A stretch of 64,000 nucleotides of DNA from Semisulcospira habei (GCA_036245525.1 BTPG01000002.1:124845212-124909211), one strand, 5' to 3'. Shown: positions 40,966 to 53,262, counted from the first letter of the stretch. The notes: generated by a model from the sequence alone, not told the origin. Translations and numbers: made by a program.

Positions 40966-43900
40966 GTTTATTTTACGTTTACGCCCATCACCCCCCCCCT
41001 GGGGCATAGGCCGCCGACAAGGTCCCTCCAGCCGTCTCTGTCCTGGGCGAGTCTCTCCAGCTGTCCCCAGGTGTGGCCCATCTTCTTGGCATCTGTCTCC
41101 AGGTCACGTCGCCAGGTGTTTCGTGGCCGACCTCTCTTCCTTTTTCCCTGTGGGTTCCATCTTAGGGCTTGCTTTGTGGTGTTGGTTGCTGGCTTGCGTA
41201 GTGTGTGACCTATCCATCTCCAGCGGCGTTGTTGAAGCTCCACTTCTGCAGGCTTCTGCTTTGTCCACTGCCACAATTCCTCTTTGCTGATTTTGTCCGG
41301 CCAGCGTATCCCGAGGAGCCTTCTCAGACTGTTGTTGATGAACGTCTGTATTTTCTTGGTGGTCAACACTGTGGTCCTCCAGGTCTCTGCTCCATAGAGG
41401 AGTACTGGTTTCACATTGGTGTTGAACAGTCGGATCTTGGTGTTGACTGACAGATCTCTTGAAGTCCAGACGTTCTTTAGCTGGAGAAATGCTGCCCTGG
41501 CCTTGCCTATCCTGGTCTTCACGTCAGCATCCGTCCCCCCCCCCCCCTTCTTGTCGACTATGCTGCCGAGGTAGGTGAAGCTCTCCACCTCTTCTAGCAC
41601 CTCGCCTTCCAGTTGTGATGGGCGTTCCACTGGCAGCGTTGACTTTCAGCACCTTGCTCTTTCCACGGTGGATGTTCAGGCCTAGCCTTGCGGAGTTCAC
41701 TGCCACTGCGTTTGTCTTTTCTTGCATCTGTTGTTGGGTGTGCGAGAGCAGGGCTAGGTCATCTGCAAAGTCCAGGTCGTCCAGTTGGGTCCAAAGTGTC
41801 CATTGGATGCCATTTCGCTTCTGTGCTGTGGATGTCGTCATGACCCAGTCGATGGCCAGAAGGAACAGGAACGGTGACAGCAAACACCCCTGTCTCACCC
41901 CTGTCCGGACTTGGAAGGCGTGGGTGAGCTGGTTTCCACAGATCACTCTGCAGGTCAGTCCCTCGTAGGAGTTCCTGATGATGTTGGTGAGCTTTTCAGG
42001 TACTCCATAGTGTCTCAGCAACTTCCACAAGGTGGCTCTGTTGACGCTGTCGAAGGCCTTCTCGTAATCAAGGAAGTTGATGTAGAGGGACGAGTTCCAC
42101 TCTAGCGACTGTTCCAGGATGATTCGCAGCGTGGCGATCTGGTCAGTGCATGATCGGTCCTTGCGAAAGCCCGCCTGTTGATCTCGAAGTTGGGGGTCCA
42201 CTGTGTCCTTCATCCTGTTGAGTAGGATCCTGCTGAAGACCTTGCCTGGGACAGACAGTAGGGTGATTCCTCTATAGTTGGCACAGTTGCTGAGGTCTCC
42301 ATTTTTTTGGCAGCTTGACCAGGTAACCCTCCTTCCACTCTGCTGGCACTTGTTCTCTCTGCCAGATATTCCTGAAGAGGGGGTGGAGCATCTCGATTGT
42401 GGTTTCAGTATCCGCCTTTAGCGCTTCTGCCGGTATACTGTCGGGTCCGGCTGCCTTGCCCGACTTGAGCTGTTTGATGGCTTTCCGGATCTCCTCCTTG
42501 GTGGGCTCGCTACAGTCTATCGGCAAGTCTCTCTCGGCTACCTGAATGTCTGGTGGGTCTTGTGGAGCTGGTCTATTTAAGAGCTCCTCAAAGTGCTCCT
42601 TCCATCTGTTCTTCTGTCCCTCCTCTCCTTGGATGGCTCTTCCCTGTTTATCCTTTACTGGCCTCTCTGGCTTGGCAAACTTCCCTGAAAGCTTTTTTGT
42701 GGTGTTGTAGAGCTCTCTCATGTTTCCATGTCGGGCTGCCTCCTCTGCTTCTTGTGCCAGTGACTCAACAAAATTTCTCTTGTCTGCCTTGATGCTATTC
42801 TTTACTATTTTGTTGGCTGTTGTGTATGCCTCCTGAGCGCGGGCCTTCTCTGTTCTTGTGCGGCTGTTGTTTACTTCTGCTTTCTTCTTCTTTCTATCTA
42901 CTACTTTCTCGAGTGTCATTGGTGTTATCCACTCTTTGTGAGTGTGCTTCCTGTAGCCCAACACCTCCTTGCATGCTGCAGTTACTGCGTCTCTCACCCC
43001 TCTCCACTGCTCGTCAATGGTTCCTTCGTCCAGAAGCTCTTGGAGAACCTGGAACCTGTTGGAGAGGGCGAGTCTGTACTCCTCATGCTTGCCTGAATCT
43101 TTCAGCAGCGTAGTGTTGAACCTCTGGCGCTGACAGGTCTCGCCGGTCCAGTTCCTCTTCAGCTTCAGTTTCATTCTGGCAACAACCAGGTGGTGGTCTG
43201 AAGCAACGTCGGTTCCTCTCTTCGCTCGGACGTCCTGGAGAGATCTTCGGAACCTTCTCGAGATGCACACGTGGTCGATCTGATTCTCCGTTAAATGGTC
43301 CGGTGATACCCATGTCGCCTTGTGGATGCGCTTGTGTGGGAAGACTGTGCCGCCTATGACAAGGTTGCTTATGGCGCATAGGTCTGCAAATCTCTCTCCG
43401 TTATCGTTCATTACTCCCAAACCCTGCTGCCCCATAACCTCCTCGAAGCCCCTGTTATCGCTGCCGACCTTGGCGTTGAAATCGCCCATGATGATGTTGA
43501 AATCTCTTCTAGAGAGGGTTCCAACGATGGTCTGCAGTCTGTTATAAAACTGGTCTTTGGTCTCGTCATCGCTGTCGTTGGTTGGGGCATAGCACTGGAT
43601 GATGTTCATGCTAATCCTCTTCTGCTGTGTTCTGAACGAGGCTGTGATGATGCGTGGGCCATGGGCTTCCCACCCGATGAGAGCACTCTGCGCAGTTTTG
43701 GAGAGCATGAGAGCCACTCCCTCTGTGTGTGGTGCATTGTCCTCCTCATGGCCGGAAAACAGCAGCCTCTCTCTGTGGTCAGTCTCTTCTGTCCGCTGCC
43801 CGTCCATCTGGCCTCACTGATGCCAAGGACGTCGAGACGGTAGCTCCTCATCTCCACTGCCACCTGAGCTGTTTTCCCTGCTTCGTACATGGTCTTCACA

Positions 43901-44152
43901 TTCCATGTTCCGATGTTGATGGTTGCCCTGGTCGAAAGGATGGTAGTCTGCTGAGTGGCTTCCTTTCGGCTTTCACCACCCCGCGTCATAAATCCTCCAG
44001 CTGAAGGTCCATCCTCTCCCAGGGCCGAGTCAGTTGTTGGTTTTCTTGTTGGCGTTTCTGTAGCAATGTGTGTTTTTATGGGGTGGGGCAGCTAACCCCA
44101 CGCCCAACCCTCCTCCTTTCACATCCGGGCTTGGGACCGGCCATGGCGGAGT
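40966..44152 (-). mobile_element. RTE-type LINE inserted in Gypsy gag
   Basis: Flanked by a 14-bp duplication TTTTCGGATGGCGC (40952-40965, 44153-44166). On the minus strand: 5' region from about 44150, endonuclease (INIGTWNVKTMYEAGKT, IQCYAPTND, IMGDFNAKVG, SDHHLVVARM), RT (GKAAGPDSIPAEAL, QAGFRKDRSCTDQI, FLDYEKAFDSVNR, GVRQGCLLSPFLF, FADDLAL), C-terminal LLYGAETW, GIRWPDKI and RWRWIGHTLRK. The short 3' tail at 40966-40985 is GTAAACGTAAAATAA. About full length (3.2 kb). Confidence 0.9.
40968..43989 (-). pseudogene. RTE polyprotein with three frameshifts
   Basis: Frames 43606-43989, 42272-43807, 41524-42213 and 40968-41630. Shifts are near 43750 (after GSGQKRLTT), near 42290 (at a run of T in TCCATTTTTTTGG) and near 41540 (at a run of ten C). 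The last two are at homopolymers and could be assembly errors. Catalytic FADD and endonuclease residues are kept. Confidence 0.82.
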
Positions 44153-45132
44153 TTTTCGGATGGCGCATCCTACGAAAAACCTCGCGCGTAGGACCGAGAC
44201 ACCGCCAGTCGGGTTGGTCGCTGCTAACACGTCTGGGGGTTACCGGGGGGTCAATACTTTACGTGGAGGCCAGCGGATTAACGGTAGAGGTACTTTGCGT
44301 TTTCGACGTGGTGATCGAGGTAACAGCAATGGCGGTAGCGATCCGTACGCACGTGGAGGGACTTCTTTGCGTGGGTATGGTCGTGGTCGTGTTGCGAGTT
44401 CGGACACGCAGTGTTTTTCTTGTCGTGGGTACGGGCACTTCAGTCGGAGCTGTCCGTACTACAGTGCAGGCGCGCAGTATGCTAGTTATCAGGAGCACGG
44501 CCATCTGGCTCATCAAGGTCCTAATAGTCCTGGTATGGTGGATGGGGCGGTGCAGCCCACTCACGTAGCCAGTTTTGCGGTCCCAGTCGGGGAGGAACCA
44601 CAGCTGGGCGCGGTGTGTTCAGCTAACGGAGATGGTTGCCTACCGCTGGTAGACGGTGTTGTTAATGGATGCCTTGTTTCTGTTCTCCGTGACTCCGGTA
44701 CAACGACCGCGGGGGTCAGGCGTAGCCTTGTTAGACCAGATCAGTTCACAGGCGAGACACAGAAAGTAGTTTCGTTTGGAGGAAAGATAGAAGTTTTTCC
44801 GTTAGCTAAGATAGAGATTGATACAGAGTTTTTTTCAGGTAGTCTGGTTTCGTGTGTCATCGACGAGCCCAGTAGTTGATTTAGTTCTGGGTAACATGAG
44901 GGGTGTGCAGCCAGTCATCGCTAAAGTTGGAGCGATTAAGCGAGCTCATGTTCCTAGCGGTGCAGTCGCGACGAGAGCTCAGAGCAAGCGTGCTCGTGGG
45001 CAGAGGGAACGTGTTATTTCCGTCCAGAAACAGGGAATCGGTCAGCGGGTGTGGCCCAACAGTCGGGTTGGTCTGAGACGGCATACTTCTGTTGCGGACA
45101 GAAATGCCGCTCAGCACCCAATATTTAGGTAG

Positions 45133-45418
45133 ATCGGAGACTAGGGTCTCGCTATTGTAGGTAGGTCGGAGACTGGGGTCTCGCGATCGTGTGGGCAGTC
45201 GTTGCATCGATTTCATTTCTGAAGGTTTTGACGCGTTAGTTCTGTTTTGGCTTTCGCTGTGCGATCCGAGAGTGTGCGTTGAGGCTTAAGGCTGTAATCT
45301 TTTTTCTTGTATTCCAGATAATTAAAGTTAGTCCTTTCCTGTTTTCGGATAACATTACGTCGAGTAGTCTTAAAAAGAAACTCGGTCGTTTCTTTTTTTT
45401 CCCCGAGAAAGGGGGAAT
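45133..45418 (+). promoter_or_regulatory. Gypsy 3' untranslated region with polypurine tract
   Basis: Short interval between the broken protease frame and the 3' LTR. A near-duplicated GGTAGATCGGAGACTAGGGT / GGTAGGTCGGAGACTGGGGT lies at 45127-45185. The purine tract GAGAAAGGGGGAA is at 45405-45417. Confidence 0.6.
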
Positions 45419-46735
45419 TGTGATGAAGCTCTATGCTTGTGCATAGTGCTCGCACAGTAGGATTAGTACGGTACGGTTTTTGTTAACGAGTAGGATTAGT
45501 ACGGTACGGTTTTTGTTAACGGTTTGTTTGTGCCGAAAGTCCGTGGGGCCTGCTGCCCACGTGGAATATGTAAGACATGGTTAGCACGGGATTTTTTAGT
45601 GAGTTCTGTTTAGTGAGTTCTAGGCGGAAGCTGTGACTGTCAGAGGTCTAGATCGGGAGTGCGGGCTGTTTTGTCGTATGGAACGGTTGTGTTTGAGTTA
45701 CCTAGCCCGCATTCCAAGACTCTGAAGCCTAGATTTCAGGTATGTTTCTATAAACGTAGTATTGATAGTTGTTTAGTTAAAGACAGTATGCGTGGTAAGA
45801 TTAATGTGGTTGTATAGCGGTGTTCCGGTTTGGTTTAGTATAGTATGTTTAGAATTCGGTGAAGTAACCGGTGTTTTTGTATACAGTTGTTTACCGAGTT
45901 AGATGACTAAAGGAATATGAAGTGGGTATGTCTAAGCCGCTATGAAGATAGTACGTGGTTGGGTAAGCATAGTCTTTTCCAGGGTATAGAGTAATGTATA
46001 GCAAGAGTGTCAGTTAGGCTATAGTCTGTTTCAAGATAGTGACAGAGATATGGGGGGGGGGGGGGGGTGATACGAAAATAGATAGTTTATGAAGCACGTA
46101 TGTGTGTGTGAATGAACGTGTGAGTTATTTGTATCAGCCAGGTTACGTGACGTTTCTCATTGATCCAATATGTTGTGTGTTTAGCAAGTGTTACGTTGGG
46201 ACTTTTGTTTATTCAGAGTTCTTGTAACAAGAGTGGAAAAGACGGACGCCGAGACGTCGAGTCGCAGGTGGGACCTACGTGAGGTCATGCCTCCAGCTCT
46301 TCTGAGAGTGAGTCTGACTGGGAACCAAGACACCCAAGTCCAAGCGAAAACTGAGTACCGTACGAGAACAAGGACGTCCGTGCCCAAAGAGACAGGACGG
46401 CAATAAGCGTACGACGAAGGACTTTCACGCCTAGACGTGAGAAGGACCAACGTAACCAGGCAACAACATCAAACAGGTTGGAGGCAATGTGAGACTAAGA
46501 CCTAACCTGGCAAAGATATTGTGATACGTGTGTGGTGCGATAATAGAACAGTGTATATAGTTGATAATCATTTAAGTCGTTCTTTTCATTTATAGTGTAT
46601 AAAGGTTACTTTAGAAAGGGAGCCCGTGTGTTGTGTTTTACCGCATGAATGCGCCCGTCTGAGTCAGTGGCGGTGTATGCGTCTGTTGCGTGAGAGTCTG
46701 TGCGTACGACTGTGGGCAAGTCTGCGTGCGTTACA
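45419..46735 (+). repeat. Gypsy 3' LTR (1317 bp, long form)
   Basis: TGTGATGAAGCTC ... GCGTGCGTTACA. It contains a 706-bp middle segment (about 45650-46350) absent from the 5' LTR, with no terminal repeat or target duplication at its edges. Loss from the 5' LTR is therefore as likely as insertion here. G run at 46053-46069. Confidence 0.85.
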
Positions 46736-47069
46736 GTGCGTCTGGTGTGTTTATCATACTACGACTACGACTCCACCACGTAACACGCCTGTAGGCTAAG
46801 AGACAGGACTGCCGGTAGGCGCCACGCTAGTCTGACACCACCCTTGATCATGGTCGATCTGCCTCCAGAACTGTGACAAACCTCAAAGGACATCTAAAAA
46901 AAAAAAATGATGCCATCCTCAGGATGTAATGGGTTAAAACACTGTCTAAACTGTTGTCTGTGTGATGATCATAGTTTGTGATAGTCTATACAATGCCCGC
47001 ATTTTTGTCTTCACCACCCCAGTTCTTCTTTCTTTGCACGGGCAAAACAGCCGGCGCATCATTCGCTCT

Positions 47070-47103
<34 letters not shown>

Positions 47104-47216
47104 CACACACACACACGCACACACACACACGCGCACACACGCACACACACACACACACGCACACACACACACACGCACACACACACACACACACGCACAC
47201 ACACACACGCACACAT
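47070..47216. repeat. (CA)n microsatellite with CG interruptions
   Basis: About 147 bp of CACACA with regularly spaced CACGCA. Confidence 0.97.
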
Positions 47217-47222
47217 TCCTCA

Positions 47223-47443
47223 TTAACCCATTCAGCCCGACGCACGTATTTCCCAAATTTTGGAGGCGTCACCTAACGACTATGCACCTGTTACAGGAGA
47301 TGGATCGACCATGATAATTCAAGGGTAGTGCCAAATTGGCATATCGCTTGGCGCCGACAGGTGCCAAGCGAATCTGGCACTACCCTTGACTTATCATGGT
47401 CGATCCATCTCCTGCTGTAATGCGTCAGGGCTGAATGGGTTAA
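47223..47443. mobile_element. TTAA hairpin element, family 1, complete reference copy
   Basis: TTAA 47223-47226 and 47440-47443. Termini CCCATTCAGCCCGACGCACG and GCGTCAGGGCTGAATGGG form a terminal inverted repeat of about 18 bp. Flank CAAATTTTGGAGGCGTCACC. Palindrome CAGGAGATGGATCGACCATG / CATGGTCGATCCATCTCCTG. Best copy for defining the ends. Confidence 0.92.
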
Positions 47444-47930
47444 GAAATGCGGTTTCATTTACTCCTTCTGTCCCTCTCAAACGTCACACTAAACAACAAT
47501 GAAAGTCAATCCAACTTGACACAACTAAGGCCACTCGTGCGATCAAGGCGCAGCAGGAGGCCAATGGGAATACAGGACATTTCCAACATTTTTTAAATTT
47601 CTTTCACACAAAAGTACAAAACGTTTTCAGAAACGCTGTCCGGATTTCTGCCCTGAAGAGACAAAAGACGCAAGTTAATTTCATGAGATGCGAGATCGTA
47701 ATACAACGAAAATCTCGCTTTTCACGACGATGGACATGCTGTTGTTTTGTCTACACTTTTGGAAATACGGCAGACTTTGAAATGGGGCTGGTCGGAGCGC
47801 ATTCCGGAGCATGCACATGACGTTTGTGGCGTTCGGGACAGACATTCTGGCCAAAAAGAAACAAGATAAAAATGACGTCAAGTCTAGCTACGCAAACCTT
47901 GCTAGAGAAGGTCTTTTTGGCGCCAAAGCG

Positions 47931-48000
<70 letters not shown>
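47444..48000. other. unassigned sequence and (TG)n
   Basis: No gene recognised from 47444 to 47933. (TG)n from 47934 to 48000. Confidence 0.5.
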
Positions 48001-48011
48001 GTGCGAGCGAG

Positions 48012-48406
48012 ATTGATTGATTGATTGTACATTGCTTAACGTCCCGACAGCAACAAGGCTTTCTCAGGACGTGCCTGCACTGCTTGTGAAAAAAAAAACA
48101 AAAAAACCCCAGAATATTGAATGTATGTCGCCAGCCGGTCCACTACGTTAAATAAACCTACAACATGGGGCCTAAATAAAGCTAAAACCATTTGGCAACA
48201 CACATCCAATATCAAGAGCTACAGGCAGTGCAGACAGTAGGGAGAGTTTTAAAAAGGCAAATACAGGTGAATGGACCTCGGGTAGACAGAAACACATGCC
48301 CCAGAATAGAGAGAAAAACTCACCCTGTGGGGCTGACCAGGGTGACCCTGGGAACTAAAAAGTACCTAACCCCACCCAAGTCCCCCAGGGCAGACCCGGG
48401 TGGGGC
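48012..48406 (-). mobile_element. SINE-like 390-bp retroelement, copy 2
   Basis: Target duplication GTGCGAGCGAGA (48001-48012, 48407-48418). Tail (ATTG)4 at the left. About 94% alike to copy 1 by eye over its length. Confidence 0.87.
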
Positions 48407-48430
48407 GTGCGAGCGAGAGAGCGAGAGAGA

Positions 48431-48660
48431 GAATCAATGAATGAATCAATGAAACTTTATTTTACAACGGTTTAGGCATTGACATCGTCATCGACACAGC
48501 CATTTTACAAACCTGCCGTTGCTAACAACTACAAGACTAACTACAAATATACATACATATAAGTAAACATAATACTTGCAAAGCGATGACAACACTATTC
48601 ACATAGACAGACATACTCATAGACTCACAGACACCCCCCACCCCACCCACCCCCCTTCAC
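48431..48660 (-). mobile_element. LINE 3' tail fragment
   Basis: On the minus strand it ends GTAAAATAAAGTTTCATTG followed by (ATTGATTC)n-like repeats, as in LINE 3' ends. No protein. Borders on an AG microsatellite. Confidence 0.5.
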
Positions 48661-48674
48661 ACATAGACAGAGCT

Positions 48675-50307
<1,633 letters not shown>

Positions 50308-50504
50308 TCAACTCGACATCCTCAAATTTTGGAGTTGAGCTCTGAAGACTGTATTACAATTTAGGAGACACATCGACCATGACAGTTCAAGGGCGGTGTC
50401 AGAATAGCTTGGCGCCTATGGGCGCCAAGCTATTCTGACACCGCCCTTGAACTATCATGGTCGATCCATATCTTGCTGTGGTGTGTTGGGACTGAATGGG
50501 TTAA
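50308..50504. mobile_element. TTAA hairpin element, family 1, covariant arms
   Basis: The left boundary TCAA is near 50308. The palindrome carries GGGCGGTGTC (50391-50400), matched by GACACCGCCC (50437-50446). Right end GGACTGAATGGG before TTAA 50501-50504. Confidence 0.87.
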
Positions 50505-50540
50505 ATAACAAACAAACATACATACACATATGTATTTTAA

Positions 50541-50633
50541 TCCTCCGTGTGTCGGTCACGGTAGCGGTTTTTGTCGCGACGATCCCTTTAATAGGAATCA
50601 TGGCGCCTAAAACTGCTACCGATACGCAAAGGG
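50541..50633. mobile_element. hairpin family 5 element
   Basis: TTAA 50537-50540. Left arm CGGTAGCGGTTTTTGTCGCG, right arm ending ACTGCTACCGATACGCAAAG, loop CCTTTAATAGG. Right boundary TTAC 50634-50637. Confidence 0.78.
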
Positions 50634-50750
50634 TTACTACAAAGAAATCGATTTGGACAAAGGGTGCTATAGTATCTTTTGCTCACGAGCATCCACCGGC
50701 AATATACTCTGCGCCTATCGCGCGGATCCCACCGAAGTATTTTTTTTTTT

Positions 50751-50839
50751 TACCTGTGACGGTCGGCGGCGCTTTTTGTCGCGATGATTCCTGCAGGAAT
50801 CACCGTGACAAACAGCGCTAACGACAGCCAAAGGGTTAA
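50751..50839. mobile_element. hairpin family 5 element, compact
   Basis: GGCGCTTTTTGTCGCGATGA / TCACCGTGACAAACAGCGCT around TTCCTGCAGGAA. Right end GACAGCCAAAGGG before TTAA 50836-50839. It shows the unexpanded loop that became the 27-bp array at 17146. Confidence 0.83.
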
Positions 50840-50890
50840 CTTACATTAACTCATTCACATCACTGAAGTACCCACTTTGGCCACTCTGCG

Positions 50891-50977
50891 GGGGGGGGGG
50901 GGGAGGGGGGGGGGAGAGGAGGAGGGGGTCACTTTGGAGTTGACGTAGGAACCGGGGGGCGGGGGGGGGGGGGGGTG
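50891..50977. repeat. G-rich tracts
   Basis: Two poly-G/GGA segments separated by TCACTTTGGAGTTGACG. The opposite strand is C-rich. Confidence 0.85.
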
Positions 50978-51003
50978 TTGGGACATTTGAAGATAAAGTA
51001 AGA

Positions 51004-51110
51004 TTAACCCGTTCAAGGCTAAGAAAATTCAAACACCAGCCAACTGAAAGAGGTATAGATCCTCAAAAGCCCCCACAGTTGCGGGGGCTCATGAGGATCT
51101 ATAAGGGATG
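51004..51110. mobile_element. family 2 element, right end lost
   Basis: TTAA 51004-51007, CCCGTTCAAGGCTAAG, arms TATAGATCCTCAAAAGCCCC / GGGGGCTCATGAGGATCTATA. Sequence after 51105 is unrelated. Confidence 0.75.
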
Positions 51111-51635
51111 AGACCCGTTTATGAAACGGTGCCTATGATGAAACACCCTGCTCCCGGCAAAATTGAGTAGCTTTTCTAAATTCTGTCTGTGCAATAATAT
51201 AGAGCTGTCTTACTGAACCTTATTTCCGGTAAAGAATGTCAGGCGTGATGAAAACGCAAACACGCTAAGAAAATTTTATTTTTGCCCCTTCTGCGTCTTA
51301 ATTTTCGCCATTTTAAAAAACTCCTAAATCAGCATTCAGATTTGTAATGAAAAAAGAAACCCCACTCTTCTCACGAAGAGCAGTCTTCAGAGATCAGATA
51401 GCCAGCGGGATTCATTTGGTTCCCTTTTTGTTGTTTTGGAGGCACGCGCCTTCCTGGAGAGGTACCCTGTTGCTATTATGAAACACAGACAGCACCAAAC
51501 GGTGTTTTATATTTAGAACAGTGTTTCATATAAGGAGCAATGTTTGTCCAGCGTATAAATCTGAAACCATCCAGCCAAAAACTTCCAAATTTTAGATGTT
51601 GATACTTTTTTCTTACTGATACAGAGTATCCCAAC
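51111..51635. other. no recognised feature
   Basis: No gene or repeat recognised. Confidence 0.4.
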
Positions 51636-52075
51636 AGCAGGATCATGTCAAAAGTCTTCAAGGTCAAGGTCACAACGACTACATTCACTGTTCAAGCCTT
51701 TGTCCATACAATGGTGCTGTAAATACAGAGACGATCTGACCCTAAGGGCAAGTTGTGACGATACGGAGTGTTGCGAACCACAACCCATTCATTGCCTTGA
51801 CTCATGATCATGTCAAAAGTCTTCAATGTCAAGGTCACAACGACTACATTCACTGTTCAGGACTTTGTCCATACAATGGTGCTGTAAACACGGAGACGAT
51901 CTGACCCTAAGGGCTGGCTTAACTGGGCGAGACAAACCCGAAACATGTCTCGGCGAGACACCCGAGACAGTCAATGCGAGATACCCGTTCCACCCGTTTA
52001 TTAGGTTCGGCACGTCTGATCTTGTAAGGGCAAGTTGTGACGATACGGAGTGTTGCGAACCACAACCCATTCATT
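51636..52075. repeat. direct duplication of about 170 bp, second copy interrupted
   Basis: 51636-51802 and 51803-52075 share TCATGTCAAAAGTCTTCAA, CGACTACATTCACTGTTCA and GATACGGAGTGTTGCGAACC. The second copy has an extra segment of about 117 bp after CCTAAGGGC, ending before AAGGGCAAGTTG. Confidence 0.85.
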
Positions 52076-52077
52076 GC

Positions 52078-52134
52078 CTTGACTCATTCGCGGACAGCCG
52101 CATCCGGATGCGGCTTTCCGCGAATGAGTTAAAG
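52078..52134. mobile_element. mini TTAA-type hairpin
   Basis: CATTCGCGGACAGCCGCATC / GATGCGGCTTTCCGCGAATG, ending GAGTTAA. Related to the 45-bp segment at 33511-33555 (GCCGCATCCGGATACG). Confidence 0.7.
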
Positions 52135-52229
52135 GTCAAGGTTACAGCGATCATATTTGTTTGTGCAGATTTTCAGTGCTTCAGTCAGCGAAGATTGTAG
52201 AAGCACAATTTGCGTTAGCTGGTACTGAA

Positions 52230-52417
<188 letters not shown>

Positions 52418-52665
52418 TGTTATTCTCGGATCGGAAATTTAAGCAAGGAAGGGAAGAAATACCGTCTCGGATCGGAAATTTAAGCAAGGAGGGAAAAAAA
52501 AATAAATACCGGCTTTGGTCTTGAGCTGCACACATTAATTAATTAGTATGACACTCGATAGGCTGGCGAAGACAATAACAATTACACAGAAATAGGCAGG
52601 CAGCGGCCGCACTGAAGATCGTGTGACTGCTGTTTCTGAATTGCACTGTGACAGAAACCCCTACA

Positions 52666-52732
52666 TCTGCAAGAGGCACAGATGCTCATGAGCCCCTGCC
52701 ATGAGCATCTATGCCTCCTGCTGGCATGAGTC
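52666..52732. mobile_element. family 2 hairpin, short, covariant
   Basis: AGGCACAGATGCTCATGAGC / CATGAGCATCTATGCCTCCTG around CCCTGC. Consensus TCCTCAT / ATGAGGA is replaced by TGCTCAT / ATGAGCA in both arms. Confidence 0.78.
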
Positions 52733-52805
52733 GGTTTCATCTGCATCCTCACAGTCAGACGTGCTGATAACGGTCAAAGTCTGGAACCGTTCAAAAAACG
52801 CTGAC

Positions 52806-53250
52806 TGCGCACGCAGCACACAACAAACCAGGGGAGTGAAAATCCCTGGCACGCAGCACACAACAAACCAGGGGTGTGAAAATCCCTGGCACGCAGCACA
52901 CAACAAACCAGGGGCGTGAAAATCCCTGGCACGCAGCACACAACAAACCAGGGGCGTGAAAATCCCTGGCACGCAGCACACAACAAACCAGGGGCGTGAA
53001 AATCCCTGGCACGCAGCACACAACAAACCAGGGGCGTGAAAATCCCTGGCACACAGCACACAACAAACCAGGGGCGTGAAAATCCCTGGCACGCAGCACA
53101 CAACAAACCAGGGGCGTGAAAATCCCTGGCACGCAGCACACAACAAACCAGGGGCGTGAAAATCCCTGGCACGCAGCACACAACAAACCAGGGGCGTGAA
53201 AATCCCTGGCACGCAGCACACAACAAACCAGGGGCGTGAAAATCCCTGGA
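52806..53250. repeat. 40-bp minisatellite, 11 copies
   Basis: Unit CACGCAGCACACAACAAACC plus AGGGGCGTGAAAATCCCTGG. Copies are nearly identical (two GAGTG/TGTG variants at the left, one CACACA). It includes the small palindrome CCAGGG...CCCTGG. Minus-strand frames across it are artefacts. Confidence 0.96.
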
Positions 53251-53262
53251 AAGAAACACGCA

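Larger units (their letters stand above)
39772..44879 (+). pseudogene. Gypsy gag with zinc knuckle and protease start, broken
   Basis: The start at 39772 is the first ATG of an Arg/Glu-rich coiled-coil N-terminus. A frameshift near 39960-39990 leads into 40008-41009, which carries the coiled coil and a SCAN/capsid-like domain (residues about 150-320: FLCRFESHAQALSW, LLQKFQCNAEGFR, FFGSVSKDLAVFLRER). The RTE LINE interrupts it at 40966. After 44153 the frame resumes with an Arg/Gly-rich stretch, a CCHC knuckle (CFSC..GHFSRSC) and an aspartic protease DSG. A further frameshift near 44865 leads to PVVDLVLGN. Not functional as it stands. Confidence 0.82.
38747..46735 (+). mobile_element. Gypsy-type LTR retrotransposon, pol deleted
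   Basis: LTRs 38747-39357 and 45419-46735 flanked by the 5-bp duplication GTGCG (38742-38746, 46736-46740); LTR copy 1 at 31060-31080 shows the empty site. A primer-binding-site-like GTGGTGACCC follows the 5' LTR. A purine tract (GAGAAAGGGGGAA) precedes the 3' LTR. The interior has gag, a zinc knuckle and a protease start, interrupted by an RTE LINE at 40966-44152. Reverse transcriptase, RNase H and integrase are missing. Confidence 0.88.
37847..46795. mobile_element. solo LTR, copy 2, interrupted by a Gypsy element
   Basis: TGTTACGATTGTGG ... CCACCACGTAACA with the 5-bp duplication CGCCT (37842-37846, 46796-46800). The left part is 37847-38746, the right part 46741-46795. Removing the Gypsy element leaves about 955 bp, homologous to copy 1. 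It has a poly-T expansion at 38131-38154. Confidence 0.88.
37762..46937. mobile_element. family 1 element split by a solo LTR (outermost layer of the nest)
   Basis: TTAA 37762-37765 then CTCATAAAGTCCTG. Left arm GATCGACCATGACAGCTCAA to GGCGCCT at 37846. The right arm resumes at 46796 and reads GGCGCCACGCTAGTCTGACA, ending GATGTAATGGG before TTAA 46934-46937. The centre of the palindrome is the insertion point. Confidence 0.83.

Noticed and set aside
38747..46735. Endogenous retrovirus with envelope gene
   Set aside because: No envelope-like frame. Capsid/zinc knuckle/protease remnants, 5-bp target duplication and the primer-site form fit a Gypsy retrotransposon, and pol is missing.
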